Source: JAENVU01 sp046598395 (GTDB taxonomy: Bacteria; Actinomycetota; Acidimicrobiia; IMCC26256; JAENVU01). From it: a stretch of DNA of 64,000 bases. The position numbers and the translations under genes were made by a program. Positions 52,085-60,588 of this stretch are shown here, one piece after another. The stretch covers positions 62,001 to 126,000 of the forward strand of contig JBKJIQ010000047.1 in assembly GCA_046598395.1 (NCBI GenBank). The letters are read 5' to 3'. Under the pieces are notes generated by a model. It was given only the letters and a program-made list of their open reading frames with translations. It was not told the DNA's origin and searched no databases. Within the stretch, counting starts at the first letter, position 1; each line of letters starts with the position of its first letter.

Positions 52085-53791
52085 ATGGAACCGACTCAAG
52101 GCCGTACTGGCGGCGCCAATCGACCGAGCGCGGCAAAGCGTTACGGCCCGCTGGCGGTGATCGTGGCGATCGTGGCAGTGATCGCGATCATCTTCGCGGT
52201 CTCGAGTGGTGACGACAAGAAGTCAGAAACCACGACCACAACCGGCTCCGGAGCCACCACGAGCGGCAAGGCGCCATGGACCTTGTTCGACAAGGCCGAC
52301 ACCACCACCAACTGGGGTCCGCACTGCGATACCAAGCTCGGCAAGATCAAGATCCCGTGGAACTATGCGGCGCCCTGTGCGAAGCAGTTCAGCGGTGACA
52401 ACGGCGGTGCCACCGCCGACGGCGTCACCAAAGACGCCATCAAGATCGTCGTCTACCAAGGCGACCCGGCGAAGAACCCGCTCCAGGCCGCTTCGGTCTC
52501 CAAGGCGGGCGGGGATGTGAGTCCGGCGAGCGCTCGGCTCACGTACGACGGCTACTTCAAGATGTTCTCGAAGTATTACAACACCTACGGCCGGAAACTC
52601 GACATCGTCTATTTCCCGGGAACCGGTGGTCCGATGGACGAGGTCACGGCCCGCGCGGATGCCGACACGATCGCCGAGATGCATCCGTTCGCGGTGATCT
52701 CCGGCCCCAACCAGACTCCGGTCTGGGCCGAGGAACTGACCTCGAGGAACGTGTTGTGCCTGGGCAACTGTTCGCTCGCGGTGCCCACCAAGACCATCGA
52801 AGCGAATGCGCCGTACCTCCTCGGCGTCGGGCCCACCCCCGAACAGGCCGGGCTTATGACCGCCAAACTCGTGACTGGACAGCTGGCAGGTAAGAACGCG
52901 GTCTATGGCGGCGATGCGGTGAAGAACAAGAAGCGGGTGTTCGCGGTCACCCATTACGACACCGTCGACGGTCAACAAAAAGCCGCATTCGCGATACTGA
53001 AGGCCGCGCTCACCAAAGGCGGGGTGAAGATCGCCGCGGACCTGTCCTTCCAACTCGACCTTGCTCGTGGGCAAGAGAACGCCCGAGTCATGATCGCGAA
53101 GCTGAAGGAGGCCGGGGTCACCACCGTCGTGTACACCGGCGACCCGCTCACACCCCAGAACCTCACCAAGGAGGCAACGGCTCAGAACTACTTCCCCGAG
53201 TGGGTGATCGGGTCGAACGTGCTCGTGGACATCGCGGTGTTCGGGCGCACGTACGATCAGGAACAGTGGAAGCACGCATTCGGCCTGGCCCTCACGCCAG
53301 CCCGCGTCAACCAGAGCGCCAACCCCGGGTACAACCTCTATAAGTGGTTCAACGGTGGTCCGCCGCCGGACAACACCTACGGCATCATCCTCGGCGACCT
53401 GTCCCAGATCGTGGCCGGTATCCATATCACCGGTCCGAATTTGACCCCCGAGACGTTTAAGGACGCGATCTTCAACGCTCCGATCGCGGGAGGGAACCCG
53501 CTCGCGCCCCGCGCCTCACGAGGACAACACGGTCTCTGGCCGGGCGTCGATTGGGGCGGCTCGGACGACACCGGACTGATCTGGTGGAACCCGAAAGCCC
53601 GAGGCGAGAACGAAATCGGCGTGGTCGGCGACGGTCTCTACGAATACACCCAAATGGGCAAGCGCTGGATCCTCTCCGAGATCCCGACCACCGATCCCGG
53701 CCTCTTCGATCCGTCGAAATCGGTCTCGATCTTCACCGCAGTTCCCAAGCAGTACCAACCGCCGAGCTACCCCTCGCCGGCGAATAAATAG
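52085..53791 (+). CDS. Branched-chain-type ABC substrate-binding protein, membrane-anchored
   Basis: 568 residues. An N-terminal helix (about 20-42, PLAVIVAIVAVIAIIFAVSS) with no lipobox Cys suggests an uncleaved anchor, followed by a Thr/Ser-rich spacer and a type I periplasmic-binding fold (IKIVVYQGDPAKNP, FAVISGPNQTPVW, ITGPNLTPETFKDAI). Ligand is unknown; the size and WNYAAPC/NVLCLGNCSL cysteines differ from LivJ/K. GGGGGA serves as SD. It is the fourth component of the importer unit and about half identical by eye to the next binding protein. Confidence 0.88.
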   Translation: MEPTQGRTGGANRPSAAKRYGPLAVIVAIVAVIAIIFAVSSGDDKKSETTTTTGSGATTSGKAPWTLFDKADTTTNWGPHCDTKLGKIKIPWNYAAPCAKQFSGDNGGATADGVTKDAIKIVVYQGDPAKNPLQAASVSKAGGDVSPASARLTYDGYFKMFSKYYNTYGRKLDIVYFPGTGGPMDEVTARADADTIAEMHPFAVISGPNQTPVWAEELTSRNVLCLGNCSLAVPTKTIEANAPYLLGVGPTPEQAGLMTAKLVTGQLAGKNAVYGGDAVKNKKRVFAVTHYDTVDGQQKAAFAILKAALTKGGVKIAADLSFQLDLARGQENARVMIAKLKEAGVTTVVYTGDPLTPQNLTKEATAQNYFPEWVIGSNVLVDIAVFGRTYDQEQWKHAFGLALTPARVNQSANPGYNLYKWFNGGPPPDNTYGIILGDLSQIVAGIHITGPNLTPETFKDAIFNAPIAGGNPLAPRASRGQHGLWPGVDWGGSDDTGLIWWNPKARGENEIGVVGDGLYEYTQMGKRWILSEIPTTDPGLFDPSKSVSIFTAVPKQYQPPSYPSPANK

Positions 53792-53804
53792 CGCACCATT
53801 GTGA

Positions 53805-53849
53805 GGGGTCATCTCCCGGTGCCGTGCCTCGGCGCCGGGAGGTGACCCC
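53805..53849 (+). terminator. Strong intergenic hairpin between the two binding-protein genes
   Basis: GGGGTCATCTCCCGG and CCGGGAGGTGACCCC pair over 15 positions (one G-U) around a 15-nt loop that itself folds by GCCG/CGGC. No U-run follows, so it is either a weak or factor-dependent terminator or an mRNA-stabilising element keeping the first binding protein abundant. A new -10 box (TACCCT, 53852-53857) lies directly after it. Confidence 0.6.
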
Positions 53850-53864
53850 ACTACCCTGCGCGGT

Positions 53865-55559
53865 GTGGAACCCACCGCACGCACCCCCAGACCTGCCACG
53901 AGCCCGCTGCGCCGATACCTCCCCTTCGTCGCCGGAGTCGTGGTCATCGCGGTCGTGGTGGTCGCGGTCAATCTGGCCGGTGGCGACAAGAAGACCTCGA
54001 CCCCCGCATCGACCAGCGGCGCGAACGGAGCCGTCGGCGGCGGGCCCGTCACCCTCACCGATGCCAACCGGTCCTCGGTCACCTGGGGTCCGCAATGTGA
54101 CGTGAAACGCGGGACGGTGGCGGTGCCGCTGACCTACGCCCCACCCTGCGTCAAGCCGTTTACCGGATCGAATGGGGGCGCAACCAGCCAAGGCGTTACC
54201 GCGACTGCGGTCACCGTCGTGCTGTACCAGGCCCAGCCCGACCTGTTGCAAAACGTCGCGCTCCAGCGCAGCGGCTCCGACGAATCGCTCGCCAACGAAG
54301 CCAAGACCGTCCAGCAGTACATCGACTTCTTCGAGTCGCACTACGAGAGCTACGGCCGCAAGGTCAACCTCGTGGTGTTCAAGGCAAGCGGAGCGCCCGA
54401 TGACGACACATCCGCTCGGGCCGATGCCATCAAGGTCGCCAAAGAAATCAAGGCCTTCGCCTCCTTCGGCGGACCCGGCCAAACCGAGGCCTACGCACAG
54501 GAGTTGGCGGCGGACGGCGTCCTGTGCCTCGGCGACTGTTTGCTCGCTTCGTCGCAGTCTTTCGTCGATCAACGCGCACCGAACATCTGGCTCACGCTTC
54601 CTGCTGTCGACCAATCCGCAGTTCATTGGGCCAACTTCGTGGGGAAAGAACTCAACGGTCACCGTGCACAGTGGGCCGGGGACGCGGCGCTCGAACAGAA
54701 GCAACGCGTGTTCGGTCTGGTGCGCTTCGACGAATCCTTCGCCGGATTCCAAGAGGCCGGCAAACAACTCATCGCCGGCCTGAAGACGGCCGGGGTGAAG
54801 CTCGCCGTCGACGCGCCGTACGAACTCGACATCGCGAAGGCGCAGGAGAATGCCCGCAACACCATCGCCAAGCTCAAGTCCGCGCACGTGACGACGGTGA
54901 TGTTCGCCGGCGACCCACTCACTCCCTCCTACATCACCGCTGAGGCCACCGCCCAGAAGTACTTCCCCGAGTGGGTGGTGCTTGGCGCGGCGTACAGCGA
55001 CACATCACTGTTCGGTCGCACGTTCGACCAGGCCCAATGGAAGCACGCGTTCGGTGTGACCTCGCTGTACGTTCCGACGCCCCAAAAGCTCGACCAGTAC
55101 TCCGAGATCTTGGTGTGGCAGAACGGAACGGCTCCCGCGGCCAAGACCTACAAGCTGCTCGTGCAAGCACCCTTGATCTTCTACACGGCCATGCACTTGG
55201 CCGGTCCGAAGCTCACCCCCGACACATTCCGGAATGCGCTGTTCCGCTTCCCCTCGAGCAAGACCGACCCGAGTCAGATCCACTTCTCGTGGGGCCACCA
55301 CAACATCTGGAAGACCACCGATTACTTCGGCGCGGATGACGCCACCTTGATTTGGTGGAACCCCGATGCCACCGGCGCCGACGAGGTGGGCAACCAAGGC
55401 CGCGGAATGTGGGAGTTCGCCAACGGCGGGCAACGCTTCTTGCCCACAGACTGGCCCGAGGGTGAGCCGAACCTCTTCACGCCCGCAAACTCGGTCACTC
55501 AGTTCAACCGCTTTCCGCCCGGCGAAGGTCCGCCGAGTTATCCCTCACCCGCTCCCTGA
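53865..55559 (+). CDS. Second branched-chain-type ABC substrate-binding protein
   Basis: 564 residues, paralogue of the preceding gene along its whole length: same uncleaved N-terminal helix (YLPFVAGVVVIAVVVVAVN), spacer, WGPQCDVKRG, GVLCLGDCLL, VTTVMFAGDPLTPSYIT, QWKHAFGV and a final PPSYPSPAP. Ligand-pocket regions differ more than the scaffold. GTG start with TACCCT seven bases upstream gives its own leaderless promoter after the hairpin, so the two can be expressed separately. Its last 22 bp overlap the convergent acyltransferase gene. Confidence 0.88.
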   Translation: MEPTARTPRPATSPLRRYLPFVAGVVVIAVVVVAVNLAGGDKKTSTPASTSGANGAVGGGPVTLTDANRSSVTWGPQCDVKRGTVAVPLTYAPPCVKPFTGSNGGATSQGVTATAVTVVLYQAQPDLLQNVALQRSGSDESLANEAKTVQQYIDFFESHYESYGRKVNLVVFKASGAPDDDTSARADAIKVAKEIKAFASFGGPGQTEAYAQELAADGVLCLGDCLLASSQSFVDQRAPNIWLTLPAVDQSAVHWANFVGKELNGHRAQWAGDAALEQKQRVFGLVRFDESFAGFQEAGKQLIAGLKTAGVKLAVDAPYELDIAKAQENARNTIAKLKSAHVTTVMFAGDPLTPSYITAEATAQKYFPEWVVLGAAYSDTSLFGRTFDQAQWKHAFGVTSLYVPTPQKLDQYSEILVWQNGTAPAAKTYKLLVQAPLIFYTAMHLAGPKLTPDTFRNALFRFPSSKTDPSQIHFSWGHHNIWKTTDYFGADDATLIWWNPDATGADEVGNQGRGMWEFANGGQRFLPTDWPEGEPNLFTPANSVTQFNRFPPGEGPPSYPSPAP

Positions 55560-56203
55560 CCCGACCGCACTTCTGTCGCTCGGGTCCGGAGCACCGCGAC
55601 CCACTCTCTGCGTTCCGTGTCGTACCGACGGATCACCCGCGCGGGATTACCGACCGCTACCGAATAGCTCGGGAGCTCCCCGGTGACCACCGAGCCCGCC
55701 CCGACGGCCACGTGTTCGCCAACCTGGGCGCCCGGCAACACGATCGAGCCATGACCGAGCCACGAACCGGCGCCCACCACCACCGGCTTCGGCGGCGCGA
55801 ACTGCTCCCCGATCGTGAGATCGACATTCTCGTAGCCGTGGTTCGCGTCCGTGATGTACACGTTGTGACCAGTGAACACACCGTCGCCGATCACGATCGA
55901 CTCGTGACCGACCACACCGCTCCCCCGCCCGATCAACACGTGATCGCCGATCGTCACCACCGGGTTGTGATCCGGGACATGGCCCGGCATCACGCCGGCG
56001 GCCAACGAGCAATACGGCCCCACAATGACGTCCGCGCCGATCCGGATGTACGGCTCTCCGTAGAGCGCCACCGTCGGAAACAGAATTCCGCTCCGAGCGC
56101 CGAAGGCCCCAAAGGACCTGCCGCGTCGGCTGTCCGGTCCGATCGCGGCGTGCATGGCGTACCAGCGGAACGCCGCATCAAAGAGTTCACTCCGCCCGCG
56201 CAC
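55538..56203 (-). CDS. Left-handed beta-helix (hexapeptide) acyltransferase
   Basis: 221 residues dominated by hexapeptide repeats (IRIGADVIVGPYCSLAAGV, VTIGDHVLIGRGSGVVG, IVIGDGVFTGHNVYI), with the catalytic-His region ITDANHGYENVD of the LbH-MAT/xenobiotic acyltransferase group. It should transfer an acetyl or acyl group to a sugar or small molecule. GTG start with TACATT six bases upstream (leaderless). Divergent from the binding-protein-like gene at 56247. Confidence 0.85.
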   Translation of the reverse strand: MRGRSELFDAAFRWYAMHAAIGPDSRRGRSFGAFGARSGILFPTVALYGEPYIRIGADVIVGPYCSLAAGVMPGHVPDHNPVVTIGDHVLIGRGSGVVGHESIVIGDGVFTGHNVYITDANHGYENVDLTIGEQFAPPKPVVVGAGSWLGHGSIVLPGAQVGEHVAVGAGSVVTGELPSYSVAVGNPARVIRRYDTERREWVAVLRTRATEVRSGQGAGEG

Positions 56204-56246
56204 CGAGGCAATGTAGCCACCGACGGGGAACCCCTACCATCCCGGG

Positions 56247-57272
56247 ATGCACATCGGGTTGCTGTTCGACTTTCCGCAGCGTGACGGCGGCGATGGGTTG
56301 GAGGCGGCAGTGCGGCTCGGCCTCGTCGCCAGCGGCGTGGATCTCGCGGGAGTGACGTTCACCCGCCGAGAGGCCATCGGACATCCGACCTGCCCCGTGG
56401 AGGATGTGGTGGTTGGCTTCGACGAACTCGTCGCTGAGGGCGTCGACATCATCATCGGACCATCGATCTCCGACAACTGCCTCGCGCCTCGGGATGCGGC
56501 AGACCGCGCTCAGGTCCCCACGATCAACTACTCGGGCGGTGAGCGCACCCGGTCGGATTGGATGTTTCAATACCAAGTGGGATCGCTCGAGGACGAGCCC
56601 CCGCTGCTCGTCGACCGAATGCGCGAACGCGCCATGAGTCGGTGTGTTGTCATTCACGACGCGTCGATCGTTGGCGAGCGCTACCGGGAAGTGCTCGGCT
56701 GGTCGACCGCCGACGCCGGAATCGAGATCGCGCACAGTGCCGCGATCGAACCGTTGGCCACTGACCTCGCTGCGATCATCACGGAGATGCGGGGCCATGA
56801 CCCCGACGTGGTCGTGTATCTCGGACTCGGCGCCTCATCGCACGCCGTAGCGACGGCCATCCGCGACGCGAGGTGGGACACTCCCGTACTCGCGAACTCG
56901 GCGCTGATGTTCGGCTACCTCCGCCCCGAGTGGCACGAAGCCTGGGTGCAATGGGAATACATCGACACCGTGGCCGACGACAACCAGACCCGACAGGCGT
57001 TCGCTGTGCTCGATCGTCGGAGCGCGGCGAGCCCCGTGGGGTGTTGCGCGTACGACATCGGCCGACTCGTGGGCGCGGCGGCGCGCCGGGCGGATCGCAT
57101 CGATCGCGCCGGTCTGCGCGAGGGACTCGAACGAGTGAAGCAACTGCCGGCGGCATCGGGGTACGACGGCACCCTGATGGGGTTCGGCGTTCAGGACCGC
57201 GCCGCGCTGAAGGGCCAGTTTCTCGTCCTGCGCGCGTGGCGCGATGGCCGCAGCGTGCAGGTCCCCCGTTAG
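56247..57272 (+). CDS. Type I periplasmic-binding-fold protein without export signal
   Basis: 341 residues beginning directly with the first beta-strand (MHIGLLFDFPQRD), with no signal peptide, anchor helix or lipobox. Peripla_BP_6-like features follow: VDIIIGPSISDNC, MFQYQVGSLEDEPP, DPDVVVYLGLGASSHAVATA. It resembles a HAAT substrate-binding protein kept in the cytoplasm, so a sensory or regulatory role for the importer is possible. TACCAT six bases before the ATG supports the start and a leaderless mRNA, so the missing signal is not a start-site error. Ends in a 4-bp convergent overlap with ku. Confidence 0.8.
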   Translation: MHIGLLFDFPQRDGGDGLEAAVRLGLVASGVDLAGVTFTRREAIGHPTCPVEDVVVGFDELVAEGVDIIIGPSISDNCLAPRDAADRAQVPTINYSGGERTRSDWMFQYQVGSLEDEPPLLVDRMRERAMSRCVVIHDASIVGERYREVLGWSTADAGIEIAHSAAIEPLATDLAAIITEMRGHDPDVVVYLGLGASSHAVATAIRDARWDTPVLANSALMFGYLRPEWHEAWVQWEYIDTVADDNQTRQAFAVLDRRSAASPVGCCAYDIGRLVGAAARRADRIDRAGLREGLERVKQLPAASGYDGTLMGFGVQDRAALKGQFLVLRAWRDGRSVQVPR

Positions 57273-58084
57273 CCAGCCGCCTCGTCCGGCGTCGCCTTCG
57301 TCTCACCGTCGGCCGCGCGCGCCAGACTCGCTTCGAGCGCGGCCATGAGGTCCAACACCTTGGCCGGCGCGTCAGGCGCGGCCGGGGCAACGATCTCCTC
57401 GCCGGCGGCCTTCTTGTCGATCAGGGCAAGCAGTTGCTCGCGGTACTCGTCGTGATACTTCGTGGCATCGAAATCACCCGAGAGCGCCTCGACCAATTGC
57501 CGAGCCATCAACACCTCGCGATCGTTGAACTCGACATCACCGGACTCCGGCAGACCGAGCGTGGACCGATCCACGATCTCATCGGCATACCGCATCGTTT
57601 CGACACACAACATGCCATCGACGGGCCGGATTGCAACCAGACGCTCTTTGGCGCGAATCACGACCCGGCCGACGGCAACCTTGCCGAGCTCCGTCATCGC
57701 ATCCACGAGTAGCTGATAGGGCTTGGCTGCTTTCTCATCCACCATCACGTAATACGGCGTGTCGAAGTAGATCGGGTCGATGTCGGCGAGGTCGACGAAG
57801 TCCTCGATGTCAATCGTGTGGCCGGCCTTGGGTGCGAGAGCGTCGAGCTCGTCCTTCTCGACGATCACATACCGGCCCTTCTCGATCTCGTACCCCTTCA
57901 CGATGCGATCGGACGTGACTTCGTCGCCCGTCTGTTCCGAGACCCGCCGGTACCGGACCCGGGACGCGGTCCCGGCTTCGAGTTGATTGAACGAAACATC
58001 GCGCGACTTCGTGGCCGGCGTGAGCTTCACCGGCACCGTCACAAGTCCAAAGCTGATGGTTCCAGTCCACACCGCGGTGGGCAC
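57269..58084 (-). CDS. ku: Non-homologous end-joining protein Ku
   Basis: 271 residues, standard bacterial Ku. It opens with VWTGTISFGLVTVPVKL, has the beta-barrel core (IEDFVDLADIDPIYFDTPYYV) and the Ku motif around RPVDGMLCVETMRYADEI, and a short Lys/Ala-rich C-tail. The homodimer binds DNA ends and recruits LigD. GTG start with a GGAGG SD. Divergent from the LigD polymerase-domain gene with 43 bp between starts. Confidence 0.93.
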   Translation of the reverse strand: MPTAVWTGTISFGLVTVPVKLTPATKSRDVSFNQLEAGTASRVRYRRVSEQTGDEVTSDRIVKGYEIEKGRYVIVEKDELDALAPKAGHTIDIEDFVDLADIDPIYFDTPYYVMVDEKAAKPYQLLVDAMTELGKVAVGRVVIRAKERLVAIRPVDGMLCVETMRYADEIVDRSTLGLPESGDVEFNDREVLMARQLVEALSGDFDATKYHDEYREQLLALIDKKAAGEEIVAPAAPDAPAKVLDLMAALEASLARAADGETKATPDEAAG

Positions 58085-58108
58085 GACGACGACCTCCGGT
58101 CCGGGAAT

Positions 58109-58122
58109 GAACCACTAGGTTC
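58109..58122. promoter_or_regulatory. Ku/LigD divergent promoter with small palindrome
   Basis: GAACC-ACTA-GGTTC, five-base arms. TAGGTT within it (58116-58121) is a -10 box six bases before the LigD-polymerase ATG, implying a leaderless mRNA. A regulator bound here could reach both NHEJ genes. Confidence 0.4.
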
Positions 58123-58127
58123 GCACA

Positions 58128-59015
58128 ATGGCCGACGTCGCCGTGCAGATCGGCACGCGAACTCTTCAGCTGTCCAATCTCGGCAAGGTTCTCTACCCCG
58201 ATACTGGCTTCACGAAGGCGGGCGTCGTCGACTACTACGCCCGCATCGCACCGTTGATCGGCCCCCATCTCACGGGCCGTCCGCTCACCCTCGTGCGGTA
58301 TCCCGATGGCGTGGAAGGCAAGTCGTTCTTCGAAAAACGGCGGCCACCGTCGGCACCGGACTGGGTGGAAGTGGGCGGCGAACTCGGATCCGTGCTGTGC
58401 GACGAGCCCGCCACACTCGTCTGGCTTGCGAACCTCGCGGCACTCGAACTCCATACCCATCAACACACCGTCGAGGCACCCGACCTCCCCACTGCGGTGG
58501 TAATCGACCTCGATCCCGGCCCACCCGCAACCGTGATCGACTGCGCGCGGGTCGCCCTCGATCTCCGTGCGGTCCTCGATCGGCTCGATCTGGTCTCGGT
58601 GGTGAAGACCTCGGGCTCGAAGGGGCTGCACCTCTCGGTCCCGATCGCCACGGGGACCGCCGATGACGAAACCACGAAAGCATTCGCGCTCGCGCTCGGT
58701 CGGATCCTGGCGAGCGCCGCGCCCGATCGAGTCACGATCGCGATGGCCAAGGAGCAACGCCCGGGCAAGGTATTCATCGACTGGAGCCAGAACGATCGGC
58801 ACAAGACCACCGTCGCCGCGTATTCGCTCCGAGCGCGATCGCATCCCACCGTGTCGACTCCGGTCACCTGGGACGAAATCTCCACGGCCGCCAAGATGGG
58901 CGATACTGCGCTCCTCACCTTCGAAACCGACGCGGTCCTGGAGCGGGCGGCGAGTCTGGGCGATCTCTACGCCGCGAATCTCAATGGCCAACAGCTCCTC
59001 CCGACCCTTGCGTAG
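58128..59015 (+). CDS. Stand-alone LigD-type polymerase/primase domain
   Basis: 295 residues covering only the polymerase (PolDom) part of LigD. NLGKVLYPDTGFTKA is the N-terminal family motif, VVIDLDPGP holds the catalytic Asp pair, KTSGSKGLHL binds the nucleotide, and RPGKVFIDWSQN carries the third Asp. Ligase and nuclease domains are absent here, so they must be elsewhere in the genome. It fills gaps with ribo- or deoxynucleotides during end joining with the neighbouring Ku. Confidence 0.9.
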   Translation: MADVAVQIGTRTLQLSNLGKVLYPDTGFTKAGVVDYYARIAPLIGPHLTGRPLTLVRYPDGVEGKSFFEKRRPPSAPDWVEVGGELGSVLCDEPATLVWLANLAALELHTHQHTVEAPDLPTAVVIDLDPGPPATVIDCARVALDLRAVLDRLDLVSVVKTSGSKGLHLSVPIATGTADDETTKAFALALGRILASAAPDRVTIAMAKEQRPGKVFIDWSQNDRHKTTVAAYSLRARSHPTVSTPVTWDEISTAAKMGDTALLTFETDAVLERAASLGDLYAANLNGQQLLPTLA

Positions 59016-59025
59016 TCTCGGCCCC

Positions 59026-59844
59026 ATGGAGCTCCGAGGTTCGGTCGCAATCGTCACCGGCGCGAGTCGGGGTGTGGGCGCGGCAACCGCCATCGCACTC
59101 GGCGCCCAAGGGGTCAGCGTGGTCTGCGCGGCGCGCGCTACCGATGCTGCACCCTTGCCGACTCCGGGGACACTGGATGCCACCGTACGCACGATCACCA
59201 ACGCCGGCGGAATCGCGATTTCGTGTCCCACGAACCTCGCGATGGACCGCCAGGTCGAAGCAATGGTCGACACAACGATCGAACGGTTCGGGCGGGTCGA
59301 CATCCTCGTGAACAACGCCGCGATCACCTTCCCCGGTGATATCGAACTTCCGATAAAGCGGTTCGATCTGATCTTCGCCGTCGATCTACGGGCCGCCGTT
59401 ATCGCCGCACAACGCTGCCTGCCAGGGATGATCAAGCGAGAAGCGGGGTCAATCGTCAATGTGTCATCGGCCGCCGCGCTCAACTACTACCCCGGCCAGA
59501 TGGCCTACGGCATGGCCAAGGCCGCACTCGAACATTTCACTGTCTCGCTCGCCAGCCAGCTCACTCCGCACCACATCGCAGTGAACACGTTCCGCATCGA
59601 TGTCCCCGTGGCCTCCGAGGGATTTCTCGCCGCGATGCCCAACATCGATCACTCCGATTGGGAGCCGCCCGAGGTGGCGGCCGAAGGAATCCTGTGGATG
59701 CTGACCCAACCCGCTTCCTCCACCGGGCAGAGTGTGGGCATGGCCCAGCTGCGGGCCGAACAGGGCATCATGACGACGCGAGCTCTGCGTCCCCATGTGC
59801 AGGCCGCCACGATGAACGTGCAGTCGCCACTCGGAATGCCCTGA
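59026..59844 (+). CDS. Short-chain dehydrogenase/reductase
   Basis: 272-residue SDR: TGASRGVG cofactor motif, NNAA, YGMAKAAL catalytic Tyr/Lys and an unusual C-end (RALRPHVQAATMNVQSPLGMP) in place of the usual VDGG motif. Substrate is unknown. The ATG at 59026 has TAGTCT seven bases upstream, another leaderless arrangement. The frame is open further upstream inside the LigD gene, which is shadow. It lies 10 bp after LigD but has its own promoter. Confidence 0.85.
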   Translation: MELRGSVAIVTGASRGVGAATAIALGAQGVSVVCAARATDAAPLPTPGTLDATVRTITNAGGIAISCPTNLAMDRQVEAMVDTTIERFGRVDILVNNAAITFPGDIELPIKRFDLIFAVDLRAAVIAAQRCLPGMIKREAGSIVNVSSAAALNYYPGQMAYGMAKAALEHFTVSLASQLTPHHIAVNTFRIDVPVASEGFLAAMPNIDHSDWEPPEVAAEGILWMLTQPASSTGQSVGMAQLRAEQGIMTTRALRPHVQAATMNVQSPLGMP

Positions 59845-59900
59845 TCCATTTCGTCGCCGCGGCTTCGGCAGCCAGGGCGTCGGGTACGGTCCCGTCTCTC

Positions 59901-60581
59901 ATGACCGGAGTGGCGATCACCGCGCGCGCGGTTTCCTTCGAATACCGCACCGGTCCGCGTCGCGTCGACGTCTTGCGCGATCTCGACTTCGACATCGCGG
60001 CCGGCGAACACATTGCCATCACCGGATCGTCAGGTGCAGGGAAGACGACCCTGTTGGCGCTCCTCGGCGGTCTGGAACGGGTCCAGTCGGGCAGCCTCAC
60101 CGTGGGTGATCAGGACCTCTCTCCGCTCCGCGGTGATGGGCTGGCCGAGTACCGCCAACAAACGGTCGGATTCGTCTTTCAACATTTCGGACTCCTCGGC
60201 AATCTCACGGCGCTCGAGAATGTGGAACTCGCGATGACCATCGCAGCGCGGGACCGCAAGCTGCGACGGGCTCGAGCGGTCGAACTCCTCGACGCGGTCG
60301 GAGTCGGGCACCGGGCCGATCATCGCCCCGCGCACCTGAGTGGCGGTGAATCACAGCGTGTTGCGGTCGCCCGGGCCCTGGCGAATGATCCTGCCCTCGT
60401 GCTCGCCGATGAGCCCACGGGAAACCTCGACGGCGACACCGCAACCACCGTCTTGGATCTCCTCGACGACATCGCCCGCGCTCGCCTCTGCACCATGGTC
60501 ACGGTCACGCACGACCCGGCGGTGGCCGGTCGCGCGGCCCGGCAGTTCCATCTCACCGACGGCACCATCGAGAACGCATGA
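59901..60581 (+). CDS. ABC transporter ATP-binding protein (MacB/LolD type)
   Basis: 226 residues. Walker A GSSGAGKTT near residue 46, Q-loop FVFQHFGLLGNLTALEN, signature LSGGESQRVAVARAL, Walker B VLADEPTGNLD and H-loop VTVTHDP. The FQxxxLLxNLT Q-loop and length are those of the LolD/MacB/FtsE group. It pairs with the FtsX-like permease starting 7 bp later. TACGGT (59885-59890) lies ten bases upstream of the ATG. Confidence 0.92.
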   Translation: MTGVAITARAVSFEYRTGPRRVDVLRDLDFDIAAGEHIAITGSSGAGKTTLLALLGGLERVQSGSLTVGDQDLSPLRGDGLAEYRQQTVGFVFQHFGLLGNLTALENVELAMTIAARDRKLRRARAVELLDAVGVGHRADHRPAHLSGGESQRVAVARALANDPALVLADEPTGNLDGDTATTVLDLLDDIARARLCTMVTVTHDPAVAGRAARQFHLTDGTIENA

Positions 60582-60588
60582 CCCACGG

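Noticed and set aside
57810..59483. A 557-codon minus-strand frame spanning ku, ligD and SDR sequences
   Set aside because: It runs across three better-supported genes and contains no domain. Only its end coincides with Ku DNA, in another frame.
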